In this document: one piece after another, positions 35,972 to 47,182 of the stretch | Layout: every line of letters begins with the position of its first letter | Numbering within the stretch: the first letter of the stretch is position 1 | Program-made: the position numbers and the translations under genes | Assembly (NCBI RefSeq): GCF_010389155.1 | Contig: NC_057761.1 | Coordinates: 11,038,501-11,102,500, forward strand | Direction of reading: 5' to 3' | From: Erigeron canadensis | Taxonomy: Eukaryota > Streptophyta > Magnoliopsida > Asterales > Asteraceae | DNA length: 64,000 bases | The notes under the pieces: generated by a model | What the model was told of the DNA's origin: nothing | The model's database searches: none | Seen by the model: the letters and a program-made list of their open reading frames with translations, nothing else

Positions 35972-36146
35972 TATTGTAATACAAATATAGTATGGATATT
36001 CACCTTCCATATTATAGCCCTTGTAAATCTCTATAATGTTCTATATATTGCCTATAAATATAATGCATATTGTAATCCCTCATTAATAAGATGAACCTCT
36101 CTTTTCTCTCTCAATTCTTCTTCTCTTCTATCTTAATATTATAACA
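35972..36146 (+). repeat. 3' LTR of the copia element
   Basis: Identical to the 5' LTR except for four substitutions. It follows the purine tract directly and is followed by the target duplication ATATT. Confidence 0.87.
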
Positions 36147-36276
36147 ATATTTAAATATAAATGATATATCTGTTTGTATTTCAACTCCTAATAACTCCGT
36201 TTGGCATTACTCAAACACCAACTACCTATTAGCAATCCAGAGCCAAAACTCTTATCTTCGAAATCCCAAAAAGACA

Positions 36277-36653
36277 AGAGGTCGTTTGGTTGTAAAAAAA
36301 TGTTTTTAACTTTTTCATTTTTAATTTTTTAAAAAATGAAAAGGATTTATATTTTCTAGAAAGCAAATAAAAATTTTAAATAAGCGTTCTAATTAGAATA
36401 CTTGAAAATAAGTTAGAGTTGTTAGAGGAGGCGGCGTAATGAAGTAGAAAATGAAAATGAAAAATGGGAAACAAGTAAAAGTTGTTTTCAAGCTTTTTAT
36501 TGAAAAGTGGAAAACATTGTTTTTTAGTTTCTTGGAAAAAATTCTTAAAAAACTATGATTAAAACGCGTTTTATGTTTTTCAGGTTTTTACAGAAAAAAA
36601 AATTTAAAAAACAAAGGTTATTTTCCGCAACCAAACACACCCAAATTCCTTAC
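36277..36653. mobile_element. Possible hAT- or PIF-type MITE
   Basis: GGTCGTTTGGTTG on the left and CAACCAAACACACCC on the right form a short inverted terminus around ~375 bp of A/T- and GAAAA-rich sequence. The GTTTGGTTG terminus is common in plant MITEs. No target duplication could be read, so the superfamily is open. Confidence 0.45.
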
Positions 36654-36762
36654 TTGAATGATTCAATCTAAATTTGAATGATTCAATCTTGTTGGAATTG
36701 TTATCTCAATAATATCTCAACATAATATCTAGCAATATTTGATATATTGTATTGTAATATCA

Positions 36763-37691
36763 TTAACGGTGGTGCTAATGAACAGTGTCACCACCACGTG
36801 ACACTGTTCTATTAGCCCACGTATACTCCGCGTTAATATTCGGATTTTGTCATATCGGATCCTATTTGATTTTTTTTCTTTTCGATATTTTTTGGATTCT
36901 TGCAAAAAAATTTTTTGCTTTTGTATTCTTTTCTATTGGTTCGTCTTATAACCCCACATCATCATTTGGATTTTGCCATATCAGATCCTGTTTGTAGTTT
37001 TTTCCTTTCGGTTTCGGATTGATATTTTTTCTTTTCAGTTTTTCTTGGTTTCTTGCCAAAATTTTTTTTTGCTTTTGTGAGCTTCTCTATTGGTTCTTAT
37101 AACGCTACATTATTATTTAGATTTTGCCATATCAGACTCCATTTAGATTTTTTCTTTCGGTTCCGAACTTTGTCATATCGGATCCCGTTCGGGGTTTTTT
37201 TCCTTGTTTTTCTTGGTTTCATGCATAAATTTTTTGTCTTTTGTGTTCTCTTTTATTGAGTTATTTTATATCCTGCATCACTATTTGGATTTTGCTATAT
37301 CGGATTTCATTTAGGGTTTCTTTTTCCTTTTTGTTTTTTCTTCATTTTTTTCATAGTTTTTTTTTTTGTTCTCAACCACCGCCACGTCACACTTTTCTAC
37401 ACACTCCGCGTTACTACTCAAATTTTGCCATATCAGATCCCGTTCATTTTTTTTCTTTCGGTTTTGCTTAATTTGTTATACAATATTTTTTGCTTTTGTG
37501 TTCTATTCTGTTGGTTTATCATATATTTCACATCACTTTGTCATATCGGATCCCATTTGGGGTTTTTTCTTTCGGTTTTTTATTGGTTTTTTCCATAATT
37601 TTCTTGCTTTTATGTTCTCAGGTTGACTATAATAATAAACTCGCATTAACACGACAATTAAAGCCCCGCAAAGCGGGGCAAACCTTACTAG
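36763..37691 (+). mobile_element. Helitron with internal minisatellite, 3' end resolved
   Basis: The 3' end is clear: GCCCCGC-AAA-GCGGGGC (37663-37679), then AAACCTTACTAG with CTAG at 37688-37691 before T. Upstream, 36830-37640 is a degenerate tandem array with ATTTTGCCATATCAGATCC and GCTTTTGTGTTCT in each ~125-150-bp unit, about six units. A strong hairpin (GAACAGTGTCAC / GTGACACTGTTC, 36780-36809) begins the structured part. The exact 5' TC end was not identified, so the left limit is a guess. It encodes no protein; the phenylalanine-rich open frames come from the repeat. Confidence 0.68.
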
Positions 37692-39050
37692 TAATACCTT
37701 ATGATCGCACATTTAAAAGCAATGAAACACTAGTTTAGCTTGACTCGAAAAGCTAACAAAAGATTAAACGCACCAAATGAGCCAAACCAGATCGAGCGGG
37801 TCAAAATGGAGCGGACTTAGCCGCATAATGGGTCAACCCATTCGATGATGGGTTAAGAAAGTTGACCCATGGGTCATGGTGGTGATCGACGAGCCAAGGG
37901 AAAAAGGGAGAAAAAAATTAAGGAAATTTATTTTCTCTATCCTACCGTGATCAAAATAAAAAAGCTAATGTTTTTTATTTACTATAAATAGAGGATTTTC
38001 TTGTTTTTAAGTTTCACCAAATCTCTTTTTCTCCCATTAGTTGTTCCAATCCCCCACCCTTTCGGTATGAAAAATTTGTTTCGAAAGACTTTCAAATATA
38101 ATCATTTTCCGCCCTTTTAATTAATAAACTTTTATCAAAGTACTTAGTGCTAATATATACATAGATAATGTGGGTGAATTCCTCCTGTGTACGAGACTAT
38201 TGAGGGATTTTGTTTTGAATTCTGATAAGTGTTTCTTTTATTTTAATTTTAGTATATTGCATGCATGCATGATTTTGGTTTGGAAATTAAATAGTTGTCT
38301 TATTTCGTTAACTTTTCCGCACTTACATTTACTATTACTTGTTAATTAGACTAATTTATTTTGCTTGTTTATTAATTAGTTAAAAAGTTAGGGAAAAGTT
38401 ATTTTGAACCCAGTCTTAGTTTGAGTCTAAAGGGTCCATTGATTTTCTTCTTTTTTTTTTTCTCAAATCCAACCACCACCATAATATCCGACCACCACCA
38501 TAATATCCGACCACCACCATGATCCTCCAGTAACGGCGACCACCGCAACCACCGCAACCACAACTTAAACATGTGTAATGAAAGTTGTAAAACCTAATGA
38601 TCCTCATTCCTAATGTTTAATTATTAATTTTTTTTTTTTGTATTTTTTTTTGGGAAAGTTGAATTTGGCTTGAAACTTCGTGTTGCAATATGTCTAACAT
38701 ATGTTGTCTTTTTTTAACGATAAATTATGCTAGATTTCCTGCTGTTGAATAGTGTCACGAAGCTTAAAAAGATGTTTTAAATGCCGGGCGGTATTTCTGG
38801 TATTTTCAAAAAAGAAAATTTGAAATTTTTTAAAACTTATATTTTGTTATGAAATATTTATTTGATATTATTTTTTTAGTGGATTATAAGTACATTTTGA
38901 CTATTTTGTTAAATTGTAACAAGTTCTGGAGAATCTTTATAAAATAAAAATTAAAAATAGTCGTACCGGACGGTATTTCCGGTATGACTAAAATACCGGT
39001 TTTTGGCATAAAGCAATATTTACCTTCCAATATAAAAACAAATTAATAAC
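37692..39050. other. Repeat-derived spacer
   Basis: No gene is seen. It holds palindromic TGGGTCAACCCA / TTGACCCATGGGTCA near 37829-37880, a ~22-bp tandem repeat (ATAATATCCGACCACCACC) at about 38467-38525, and a palindromic ACCGGACGGTATTTCCGGT stretch at 38966-38985 that echoes 38782-38800. Confidence 0.5.
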
Positions 39051-39059
39051 TAAAAATTA

Positions 39060-39302
39060 GGTATGAAACCAACGGTATCGTGCAAACATTAGGTACTATT
39101 TAAGTAAATAAGAAACTCGATATTACATCTTTACCCTTACGTGCAAGTCACGTGGGGGGTTTTTAACGGCTATCAAACTACGTTAGGTTCTAGTATGGTC
39201 CGAGTGGAGTTTTGGAAACGTTAGGTATGATCCGCATAATTTCGAATTGAAAGGTATTAAACTAGCAATATCGCTCAAACGTTAAGTACCATTTAAAAAA
39301 TT
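39060..39302. repeat. Dispersed and local direct repeats
   Basis: About 52 bp at 39060-39112 (AACGGTATCGTGCAAACATTA) recur with changes at 39250-39302. About 115 bp at 39146-39260, starting GTCACGTGGGGGGTTTTTAA, recur in the same orientation at 42022-42135. I do not recognise the family. The long repeat brackets the Helitron end and the Myb/SANT-like relic. Confidence 0.7.
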
Positions 39303-39347
39303 AACTCTTAGTTAAATTAATGGGTTTATACAACTACTTGTTTTTAA

Positions 39348-39900
39348 CTAGGAATTTCATGCCGCCCAATGGGCGGCGTAAGTTTTTGAAAACGTTTGTG
39401 TTTATGGGTGTGGTTAAAAAGATCACAAATTTATGGGAGACAAAAAAATATTGAAACGCAATTTAAAAAAATTAAAAAAGGAATATACTAAACCAAAAAA
39501 TAAAAAAGAGAACCAAAAAAACAAAAATAAATATGAAAACTAAATGAATAAGTTATATAAAAAAACAAATGTTACATGTGAAAAAGCTATAAAAACGAAA
39601 TATTTAAAAGAGTACAAAAGAAATACAACGTAGCAAAAATTTTAAAAACAAAGAATAAAAAAAACATAGTAAATAACAAAACATAGCATTTTAAAAAGTT
39701 ATAAAAAAATATTAAATGTGATAAAGGTATAAAAAACAAAATGTTACAAAAGAGTAAAAAAACACAAAATTATATAAAGTTAGATGGTTAAAGTAATAAA
39801 AGAGAAACAGGAGGGACTAAAAAGTATAAAGCAAAAAAAAGAAGGGCTAAAATGCAAATACTTTACTATTAAAAAAAAAGGGGGGGGGGGGGGGGGGGGG
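39348..39900 (-). mobile_element. Helitron 3' end (minus strand)
   Basis: On the minus strand the perfect stem GCCGCCC-ATT-GGGCGGC (39361-39377) is followed by ATGAAATTC and CTAG at 39351-39348 before T. The right-hand limit is not known. 39420-39840 is an A-rich, degenerate repeat (ACAAAA, TATAAAAA, AAGAGTAAAA) that may belong to it. Confidence 0.6.
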
Positions 39901-39901
39901 G
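39871..39901. repeat. A9-G22 homopolymer block
   Basis: Nine A are followed by an uninterrupted run of about 22 G. A second run of 13 G lies at 40266-40278. G runs of this length are rare in AT-rich plant DNA and error-prone to sequence. Confidence 0.9.
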
Positions 39902-40551
39902 AAGGCTTGAATAAGTGACCTCCACCCCTTAAGTCATACAAACCAACCACTCTACCAAATCCACTTTTGTTATTATAATTGTTAAGTCTATTATTTATAT
40001 TAAAACTGTATGTAAGGACAAAAAAATACTGTTCACATCCTACTTCTTTATTATAGTAGGTAATTATATACATTATAAGTCGACATATCTTATGATGTTT
40101 TGTAAGCTAATTTCGAGATAAACAAGTGTTTTAGTTAGCGAAAACCCAACAAATCACACTTCAAACCCCTATTTCCTCTTCAATCTTTAGGTAAGTAATG
40201 GCTCATGTTAGAACTAACTTAACTCAATCAAGTCATCATTACTTCACTTGCACTCCTAGGCTAGAGGGGGGGGGGGGGTGGCCTCTCGTCGCAACTGTAT
40301 CGTCGGACACACCAACCCGTAGTGGTGATCCTTAGACTCCAAGCGACCCATACGACGCAACGGTATGTCCTTCAACCATTTCTTTTTTCAAAACAACAAG
40401 TCATTGAACGACTAGTATTTAAAAAAAAAACTTATTATTTATTTTAAACATTCACATATATATGAACTAACCTTTTTTACTAATCATTTTTAACACTTTC
40501 ACCTCAAAATTTTTTTTTTACGTTGTAATCTATAATCCCTTTTCACACATA

Positions 40552-42010
40552 ATGAATCCTAACCACAACCCAAATAATCGCCAACAACGTCCAATCGATT
40601 TTAGCGATCCCAACATACTAAACAACCCGACTTTTATCCATTTCCATGATTCAACAAGTGAATGTTAATCAACAATTTCCGTCACAACAACCATGTGATC
40701 ATTCGATGCGACAAATGGGTTTTGATAGTTTGATTGCGCCACAAGAGGGGTACGTTTTTCCGATGTCAAACTCGTTCAAGAAACTCAACCCGAAGACAAA
40801 GGTGGCGGTTTAAGACAACGAATAGGAAAGCACCAACACAAAAGGAAGTCAACCGATGGACTAACCACGAACGAGAACACCGGCTATTCCGATCACCTGA
40901 CAAGAAAATGATCTATGCAAAGCTTGGCTTGAGATTAGCGAAGACCCACATGTAAGTATATACATTTAGGGCCTTTCATTTTCTCTACATGTTTTTTTAA
41001 ATAATATTTGGGATTTTTTCAAAAAAAAAAAACTCGGCCCTTCTATTTTTTTTACATCTTTTCACTTTTATTTGTTAACATCTCGCCCCCTTTTTTATAA
41101 ACATATTCCTTTATATAGATTTCAGACCTTTTTTTAAAAAAATAAAAAATTTGGCCACTTTTAAGTATATTAACGTATTTCTTTTTTTATAGTAAATTTT
41201 TAAAAGGAAAGGACATGTTGGTTAATTACAGATTTGTTGCTCAAACCTGAAAACAAGCCCGGGTGTTATCGTGATGCCGATGAGATGGGTGCTAAATAGA
41301 GGGTGTGCGTCAATAAATTCAACACTTCAATGAAATTTGTCTCGATTCACGAATGCAAATAACCATCAAAACGGTGCGAATGATGTCGACGTAGTGAACG
41401 CCGAGCACCGTGGAACCTATCTCAAAGCATTTGGTGTTTCGGCGATTCGGGAGAATCTTAGAAAAAGTTCCAAGCCTCACTATGTTGTTAAATTCGACGC
41501 AAAGGCCACTCACGGTTAACCGAGTGCCAAAAGGTCAAAAACGTCATCAAGGTTGTTTTCATATATTTTTCGGTTTATATAATATATGTACTATATTACG
41601 GAATAATATATATATATACACACTATATTTCGGTTTATATAATATATTTTGTATACATATCTAAGTTTGGATGCTCATGACAACTTGGAACTTAAATCAT
41701 TTGACGAGAGGAGTATGTGGTCCAAGAAAGGGTTGGTGTTAAAGATGCGTCTAGGAAGCCGCATAAGTGGCTTCGTCGCGTTCAGGAGGAAAGAGCAAGG
41801 GAAAGGCTAGGTATAACGAGACGTCTAACCATTTGTTGGTGAAATTGGACGGTTTTATGAACATAATTAAGCAAAGAACTTGTTGGTATGAGAAAGGAAA
41901 AGATGGAGTTAATTAGCAGCGAAAGAAAGTACGATTAAGCTTGCCAAGTTATGGGTGTTGACCATCGACTACAATCATCTTGACGAAGTCGAAAGGTCGA
42001 TAATGCTAAA
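40552..42010 (+). pseudogene. Myb/SANT-like (PIF/Harbinger-type) pseudogene
   Basis: From ATG 40552 the frame gives MNPNHNPNNRQQRPIDFSDP. Further blocks lie in shifting frames: APTQKEVNRWTNHERE, then AWLEISEDPHV (to 40955), DEMGAKWRVCVNKFN (about 41280-41325), NGANDVDVVNA (about 41368-41400) and LDGFMNIIKQRT (about 41850-41885), followed by a DYNHLDEVERSIMLKAQE block near 41965-42020. The order matches the plant family with a trihelix/Myb-like domain and a C-terminal coiled coil, related to PIF/Harbinger ORF2 and often mislabelled glutathione S-transferase T3-like. Several frameshifts and stops make it a pseudogene. It lies inside a ~2.8-kb segment bracketed by a dispersed direct repeat. Confidence 0.65.
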
Positions 42011-42181
42011 GGCACAAGAAGTCACGTGGGGGGTTTTTAACGGTCAGCAAACGGTGTTTGGTTCCGGTAATGTCTGAGTGGAGTTTTCGAAATATTAGGT
42101 ATGATCCGCATAATTTTGAAAGGAAAGATATCAAACCATTTCAAATTGTGACTCCCATGACAGTATCACTCTCATCTTTAA

Positions 42182-43110
42182 GTATTAAATATGTAACTTT
42201 TTTTTTCATTTACAGTTAAATCAAATATCAATCATTTCAAGTTGTCACTCCCATGACAATATCATTGATAATAAGTATGAAAGTGGAATATTTAAAATAA
42301 AAAAACAAATTAATAATAATATAAACATAATTAAAGCTAATTTCCTAAATCATTGAAAATAGAAAATGAAACAAAAAAATTTCATAATAATAAAACATCA
42401 ACCGAAATAACATTGAAACTAATAAGTATTGCAAACAAATTTTTCAAAAATGGTTATGTGTATATATTCCAAACATACACCCTACTGTTATGTGTATATA
42501 TACTATGTAATAGTTCACTTGTAATAATATGAGATAATCTTAAAAATGTTATAAACTTAAAAAATAATAATATGCAATTAAACTAAGTGATCTTTTGTAA
42601 ACAAATTGGAAGCAATTTAAAAGATCAAAACATAATTTGTAATTAAGAATATAAGATGTGTCCAAAAGAAAATGAAGTGACCCATTAAGAAAATGAAAAC
42701 GGACCAAAAGAAATAAAATGGTCCGTTACTATTCTTTGTACGCATTTCCATACATTTGTTTTTAATACATATCTATACTATCTTATAATAATTATTACAT
42801 TCTCTCTCATAAAAGTGTTATATGCAAAATTACCACTTTACCCTTGATTAATTAATTTACATCATCAATCTCTTATCTTTTAAAATATCTCCACTATATC
42901 TTCACATCAATTACTTACACCCACCACCAACAATAGTTTGTCACTACCACGACTGCCGTCACCACCACCAGTCGTTCTCATAACTAAACCGCCGCCGCAT
43001 CGCGCGAGTATAATGCTGATATATATATTAATATGTAACTTTTTTTTTCCATTTACAAGTTAAATCAAAAATCAATTATTTCAAGTTGTCACTCCCATGA
43101 TAATATCACC
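42182..43110. repeat. Pair of ~85-bp direct repeats around a Helitron
   Basis: ATGTAACTTTTTTTTTCATT through TTCAAGTTGTCACTCCCATG and AATATCA at 42190-42264 recurs at 43030-43110. A weaker third copy of the end lies near 42137-42175. The short Helitron 42772-43019 sits just before the second copy. The rest of 42140-43650 is AT-rich with no gene. Confidence 0.65.
42772..43019 (+). mobile_element. Short non-autonomous Helitron, sister of 11661-11911
   Basis: It begins TCTATACTATCTTATAATAA after A and ends CCGCCGCATCGCGCGAGTAT plus AATGCTGA before T, so CTGA fits CTRR. The length is 248 bp. The 3' hairpin is weakened by substitutions. The middle carries CCACCACCA-rich sequence like the other copy. 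Confidence 0.7.
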
Positions 43111-43866
43111 CTAAATATAACATCACCTGGTGTAAGTTGTAAGTAGCCCAATCTCTACAATACCACTCCTTATAATTCGTAGTCATCAATGAGTTTATGC
43201 TCTTTTTGGCGTAGAGAACCCAGCTACAACATTGGCTTTTCACATCTGATTCATATATAGATCAGCAGATGTAATCCTTAAGAAAAACTTTCCACCCTCT
43301 ACTAACATATATATCAGTGTGTCTTAGGATTTCTTTTTAATTTATTGCAAATAGTTTTAAACGACGTTAATTAATATGTCTAAAATACATACACTATTAC
43401 CACGTCATTAACCTGTACGATCGAGTCGTAGGTAATATATAATGTATGTAATGAAAGATTTTTGTTTTCGATCATAAAGCTAGATCGATTATCAAGTTAG
43501 TGATCATTTCAACCACATATCATGATAAGGCAATGGAGCCTCCACACAAAAGGTGCCAAATCCGATGTCACTATAATTTTCTTCTATTCCTACGTACGGA
43601 TATATTCCGCTAGGCTGGAACTTGACGTTGAAAAGTTCATCAGTTAATTACTTCCCGCCAGGGCCGGATGTAGACTTTAAGCAGCGGGGGTGGCACATGA
43701 CAAAATTGCTGGACCAAGTAGTAAAAGCTCGTGCTTTATCGCAGATATTTTTAGAATCTTGAGCTTTTTGTTTGACAACATGATAACTAACTTCATTAGA
43801 TTTTTTAGCTTTTATCAGAGGTTTCATACATAATTTTATCAAAAATCATGTATCAGAATAACATAT

Positions 43867-44408
43867 TGTTGGGGAAATTCGAGATAACAAACAGATAACC
43901 GGATATAAATCAATCTTTGAAGGCACGTGATCGCTTTCAGATTGAATTAATTTGGCGGTTCACCCAAACTATTCAATCGGATACAATCAAAGATTAAGAA
44001 TTTTCTGTGTGGATGTGTTTGAGAGAGAGGAACCAGAGAGAAAGAAAAGAATGATCAGAGTATTCTGCATACGGGACACATTTTGACATATATATCTGTT
44101 GGTCCATAAAACTGCATAAACGGCAGTTAACAACATGGGTTTTTCGAGTTGCCAATTTTGGTCCCTTAAGTTCCGAAAATAAATTTTCTGAGGGATTTTT
44201 ACCATAGCTCGACCCCAGCCAGGGGCTCTGCCCCTTGGACCCCGCTCCCAGGGGCGCTGCCCCCGGACCCCCATACCTTAGGGGCTTCGCCCCTAAGGTC
44301 ATAATAAATTCAAATAGGCGTGCACTCCGCACCACCAATCCTATATGATGTATTATTATGACGTTATTCATCAAACAAGTTAACCCAATTACACTAAAAC
44401 ATCCAACA
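43867..44408 (-). mobile_element. Solo LTR with GC-rich hairpins
   Basis: The 542-bp segment starts TGTTGGGGAAATTCG and ends AAACATCCAACA. It is flanked by the perfect duplication CATAT (43862-43866 and 44409-44413). Three hairpins lie at 44215-44300: CCAGGGGCTCTGCCCCTTGG, CCCAGGGGCGCTGCCCCCGG and CCTTAGGGGC-TTC-GCCCCTAAGG. On the minus strand it starts TGTTGGATG, the usual LTR start. No internal region remains. It interrupts an older repeat (43655-43866) that begins CAGGGCCGGATGTAG, like a hAT terminus. Confidence 0.85.
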
Positions 44409-44769
44409 CATATATGTAACAATATCTATAAGAATAATATCTAAGTACAATATATGCACAATGATGAAGCTAATAAATCACAATAAATTTATTGAAGGAT
44501 AATTATATATATGTCTATCTCATATGCTTAATAATATGCCTATTCCTTCAATAACATAATACATATTTTTCACTAATTTTCTTTCATTATCTATATCTTT
44601 GCTTTTGCCACATGACATGATTTTTCTTTTAGACATATTTTTAAGCACACAAATTAAAAACATTAATCATTTTCCTTTATTAAAATATGAACGTCATATA
44701 TTTATACTCTTTATATATAGTAGTTCTAACAAAGAATCACGTACAAACATTAAATATTAAATTATAACA

Positions 44770-44827
<58 letters not shown>

Positions 44828-45210
44828 AATGTGTGTATATATATATCCTTATACCGACCCATACATTTTTTAGGGTTGTAAGCTAGTTGAATGGAATCCG
44901 GTCTTGGCAGTGTTTGAGCTCGAACTAGTTTAAATGAGTTAACATTATACTTGATTAAAACTCGTGAAAAAAATGAGTGAGAATTCAATATATTGAATCA
45001 CATGTTTTTAGAGTTCTTTAATTCGATGTAAAAGGAGTGAGAATTCTTATATTATGTATCGGAATACATGCTTTTAAACATCATTCGCATGTGAATGTTA
45101 TAAAAATGCATGTTTTATTAGATTTTTTTTTTATCAAAACCTTATATATATAATCGTTTGTTCATATGTAAACAAAAACGTGAATAAATTTATTCATAAG
45201 TGAACGAAAG
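44409..45210. other. AT-rich spacer with an (AAT)n microsatellite
   Basis: An (AAT)17-type run lies at about 44774-44825. The tyrosine-rich open frame on the other strand is an artefact of it. No gene is seen. Confidence 0.7.
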
Positions 45211-45826
45211 TGTAACATCTTAACAAGGTCGAAACATGTGATGCCTCGAAAATCACAACATGACATGAAAAACTACTTAGAGGAATTCTAAATGAAAAAA
45301 AAGTTACAAGCGAACCAAGAAACGAGCATATATTAAACTAACCAAAGTCATAAAAGTTACAACAATTTATACATACGCAACCAGTACAATCATTTAAACA
45401 ACAATTGTTCATCCCTACATGGACACATTTGTTTCATAGACCAACGAGAATAAGTTCAAAGCAAAGAAGCGCTACCAAATGGTATATTCCTGATACAATT
45501 TAACAAAAGATGTGTCGCTCCCTTGACTCCAATCCAAGCTAGTCATCCAATCAACCTTGATTCTTAGCAATCACTTGGCTACCTAAAAAATGTATTAAAT
45601 CAAGTCAATACATAGTTGGTGAGTTCATAGGTTTAAGAAAAAAAAAACATGAATCAAGAACTTATTTGTGCCGATACCGAAGGCCGTACAATCAAATTTT
45701 AGCATATAGCATCACGTACAGTAAACTCTTAGAGGATACACGTGAATCACAACCTTAGTTTCACAATGAATCACACAACATTTAAACACATCAATCGTCA
45801 AGATATCACAACAATAAATAATAATT

Positions 45827-46030
45827 AGGAACTCCTCCATGAATCATGGACGCATTCGGAACTCCATTCATGAATCATGAACACAACATTGGGAACATCG
45901 CCCATGAATCATTAATACAGCTTAGGAGACTCCGCCCGTGAATGAAGTACAACATTAGGAACACCACCCATGAATCATGCACACAATGGGAACTCCACCC
46001 ATGGAACTAGTACAACACCGGGAACACATC
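45827..46030. repeat. 31-35-bp minisatellite, about seven units
   Basis: Units start with GGAACTCCACCCATGAATCA and continue TGNACACAACATT. Starts are near 45827, 45858, 45893, 45926, 45959, 45989 and 46020. The copies diverge by several bases each. It lies inside the gypsy LTR. Confidence 0.85.
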
Positions 46031-47118
46031 CCAAAAGACCTTTACTTGAGCATTTTAATTAGTTCAATCCATATTGTTCCATGAAAAACTATTGACACTA
46101 GTTTTAGGAAGAAACAGTACACTTTCTATCCCAAAGTCTATACATGTAGGGGCTACAAAACTCATTTAAGACTAGCGATAAACCTTGAAAGATAGGTGAG
46201 CACAACCAAACGTCAACAACGATCAAACCTACTTTCCAACATCAACATGTCACAAGGTATCCCAAACGATAAGGTCTATCTAATTATATCATGCCACAAT
46301 CTCCAAAAAATACTTTAGAAGTGATTTCAGAACGTTTGAACGACAAAGGAAGAGTTTTGGTTAAATACTGTTTATGACTAAGCACCAAAATTTGACATAA
46401 AAATCAAAGTGTTTAGAAATGAATTTAATAAGTTTTGTTGATCTTGGGATGATTATATTAGACCATTAGCAAGTTTTGGATCATAAAAAGTCGATTGAAG
46501 ACCGAACGAAAAACGTACCAAAATTAGACAGAAGGTCGCGGTCGTTTTGACCTTGAACAATCGTCATCCATGGTCGATGATGCCAACATAGATGGTCGAG
46601 CACCTGTTTGACACAAAATTGCTGTTTTTGATTCCGACCTTTTGAGCTTAAGAACGACACTGCACACTTTACCACAACTCAAAATATGTGTATTTAAAAG
46701 TAAGTAACCTCTCAATTTCACAAAACCATTCCCGGGATCAAAGCCCTCTATTGAAAAACCTAACTTTGACGACAAAGCTCAAGAACACACATTTTGATAA
46801 AACTTTGCTACCAACTAGTAATCCAAGACTTTCAACAATACAAACAAGTAATTTAAAGATAAAAAACACTAACTGTGGTTAACACCCAAAATCGAATTTG
46901 AACCCATAGAGGTGGAGAAAACTAGCAATCAAAGGAAATCTTGAACATTCGAAGATATAAGATTATACAAGTTACCAATAAATTTGCTTACCAATTAATG
47001 AGTACGTAGAAATAAGAAGAAATTCATTATGTTTATTGATGTATTAAAGAGAAATAGTGTAAGTGTGTTTGAAAGAAAAAGACAAGGAAATGAATGGGAA
47101 GGGGCACACACATATAGG

Positions 47119-47182
47119 GATCCTCTAAAGTTATACCAACTTTTGATGTAAAGTTGTAAAGTTGATATAACTTTAGAGGATC
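47119..47182. repeat. Foldback hairpin, ~25-bp arms
   Basis: GATCCTCTAAAGTTATA (47119-47135) pairs perfectly with TATAACTTTAGAGGATC (ending 47182). The pairing continues about eight more bases with one mismatch, and the loop is ~14 bases. It is inside the gypsy LTR. Confidence 0.85.

Larger units (their letters stand above)
31291..36146 (+). mobile_element. Ty1/copia LTR retrotransposon, complete ends, decayed interior
   Basis: LTRs of 175 bp lie at 31291-31465 and 35972-36146 and differ at only four positions. The 5-bp duplication ATATT is at 31286-31290 and 36147-36151. The 3' LTR directly follows the purine tract AAGGGGGAG (35963-35971), and a second PPT-like GAGGGGGAG lies at 35835. The LTR holds TATAAATA and ends ATAACA. 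After the 5' LTR comes CGTTATCAGCACGA, a plausible primer-binding site. The interior has no long open frame. Relics in the right order include a basic KPRRKK-like stretch near 34440-34475, a VDNNY motif near 34655 and a TTTGTGC-AAA-NGAAATGAGAAA stretch near 34855, all matching the integrase-to-RT part of copia pol. It cannot move by itself. Confidence 0.88.

Noticed and set aside
36785..37626. Five overlapping phenylalanine-rich open frames
   Set aside because: They repeat the same peptide because they read through the T-rich Helitron minisatellite; composition, not selection, keeps them open.
44773..44988. A frame with a poly-tyrosine tail
   Set aside because: It is a translation of the (AAT)n microsatellite on the other strand.
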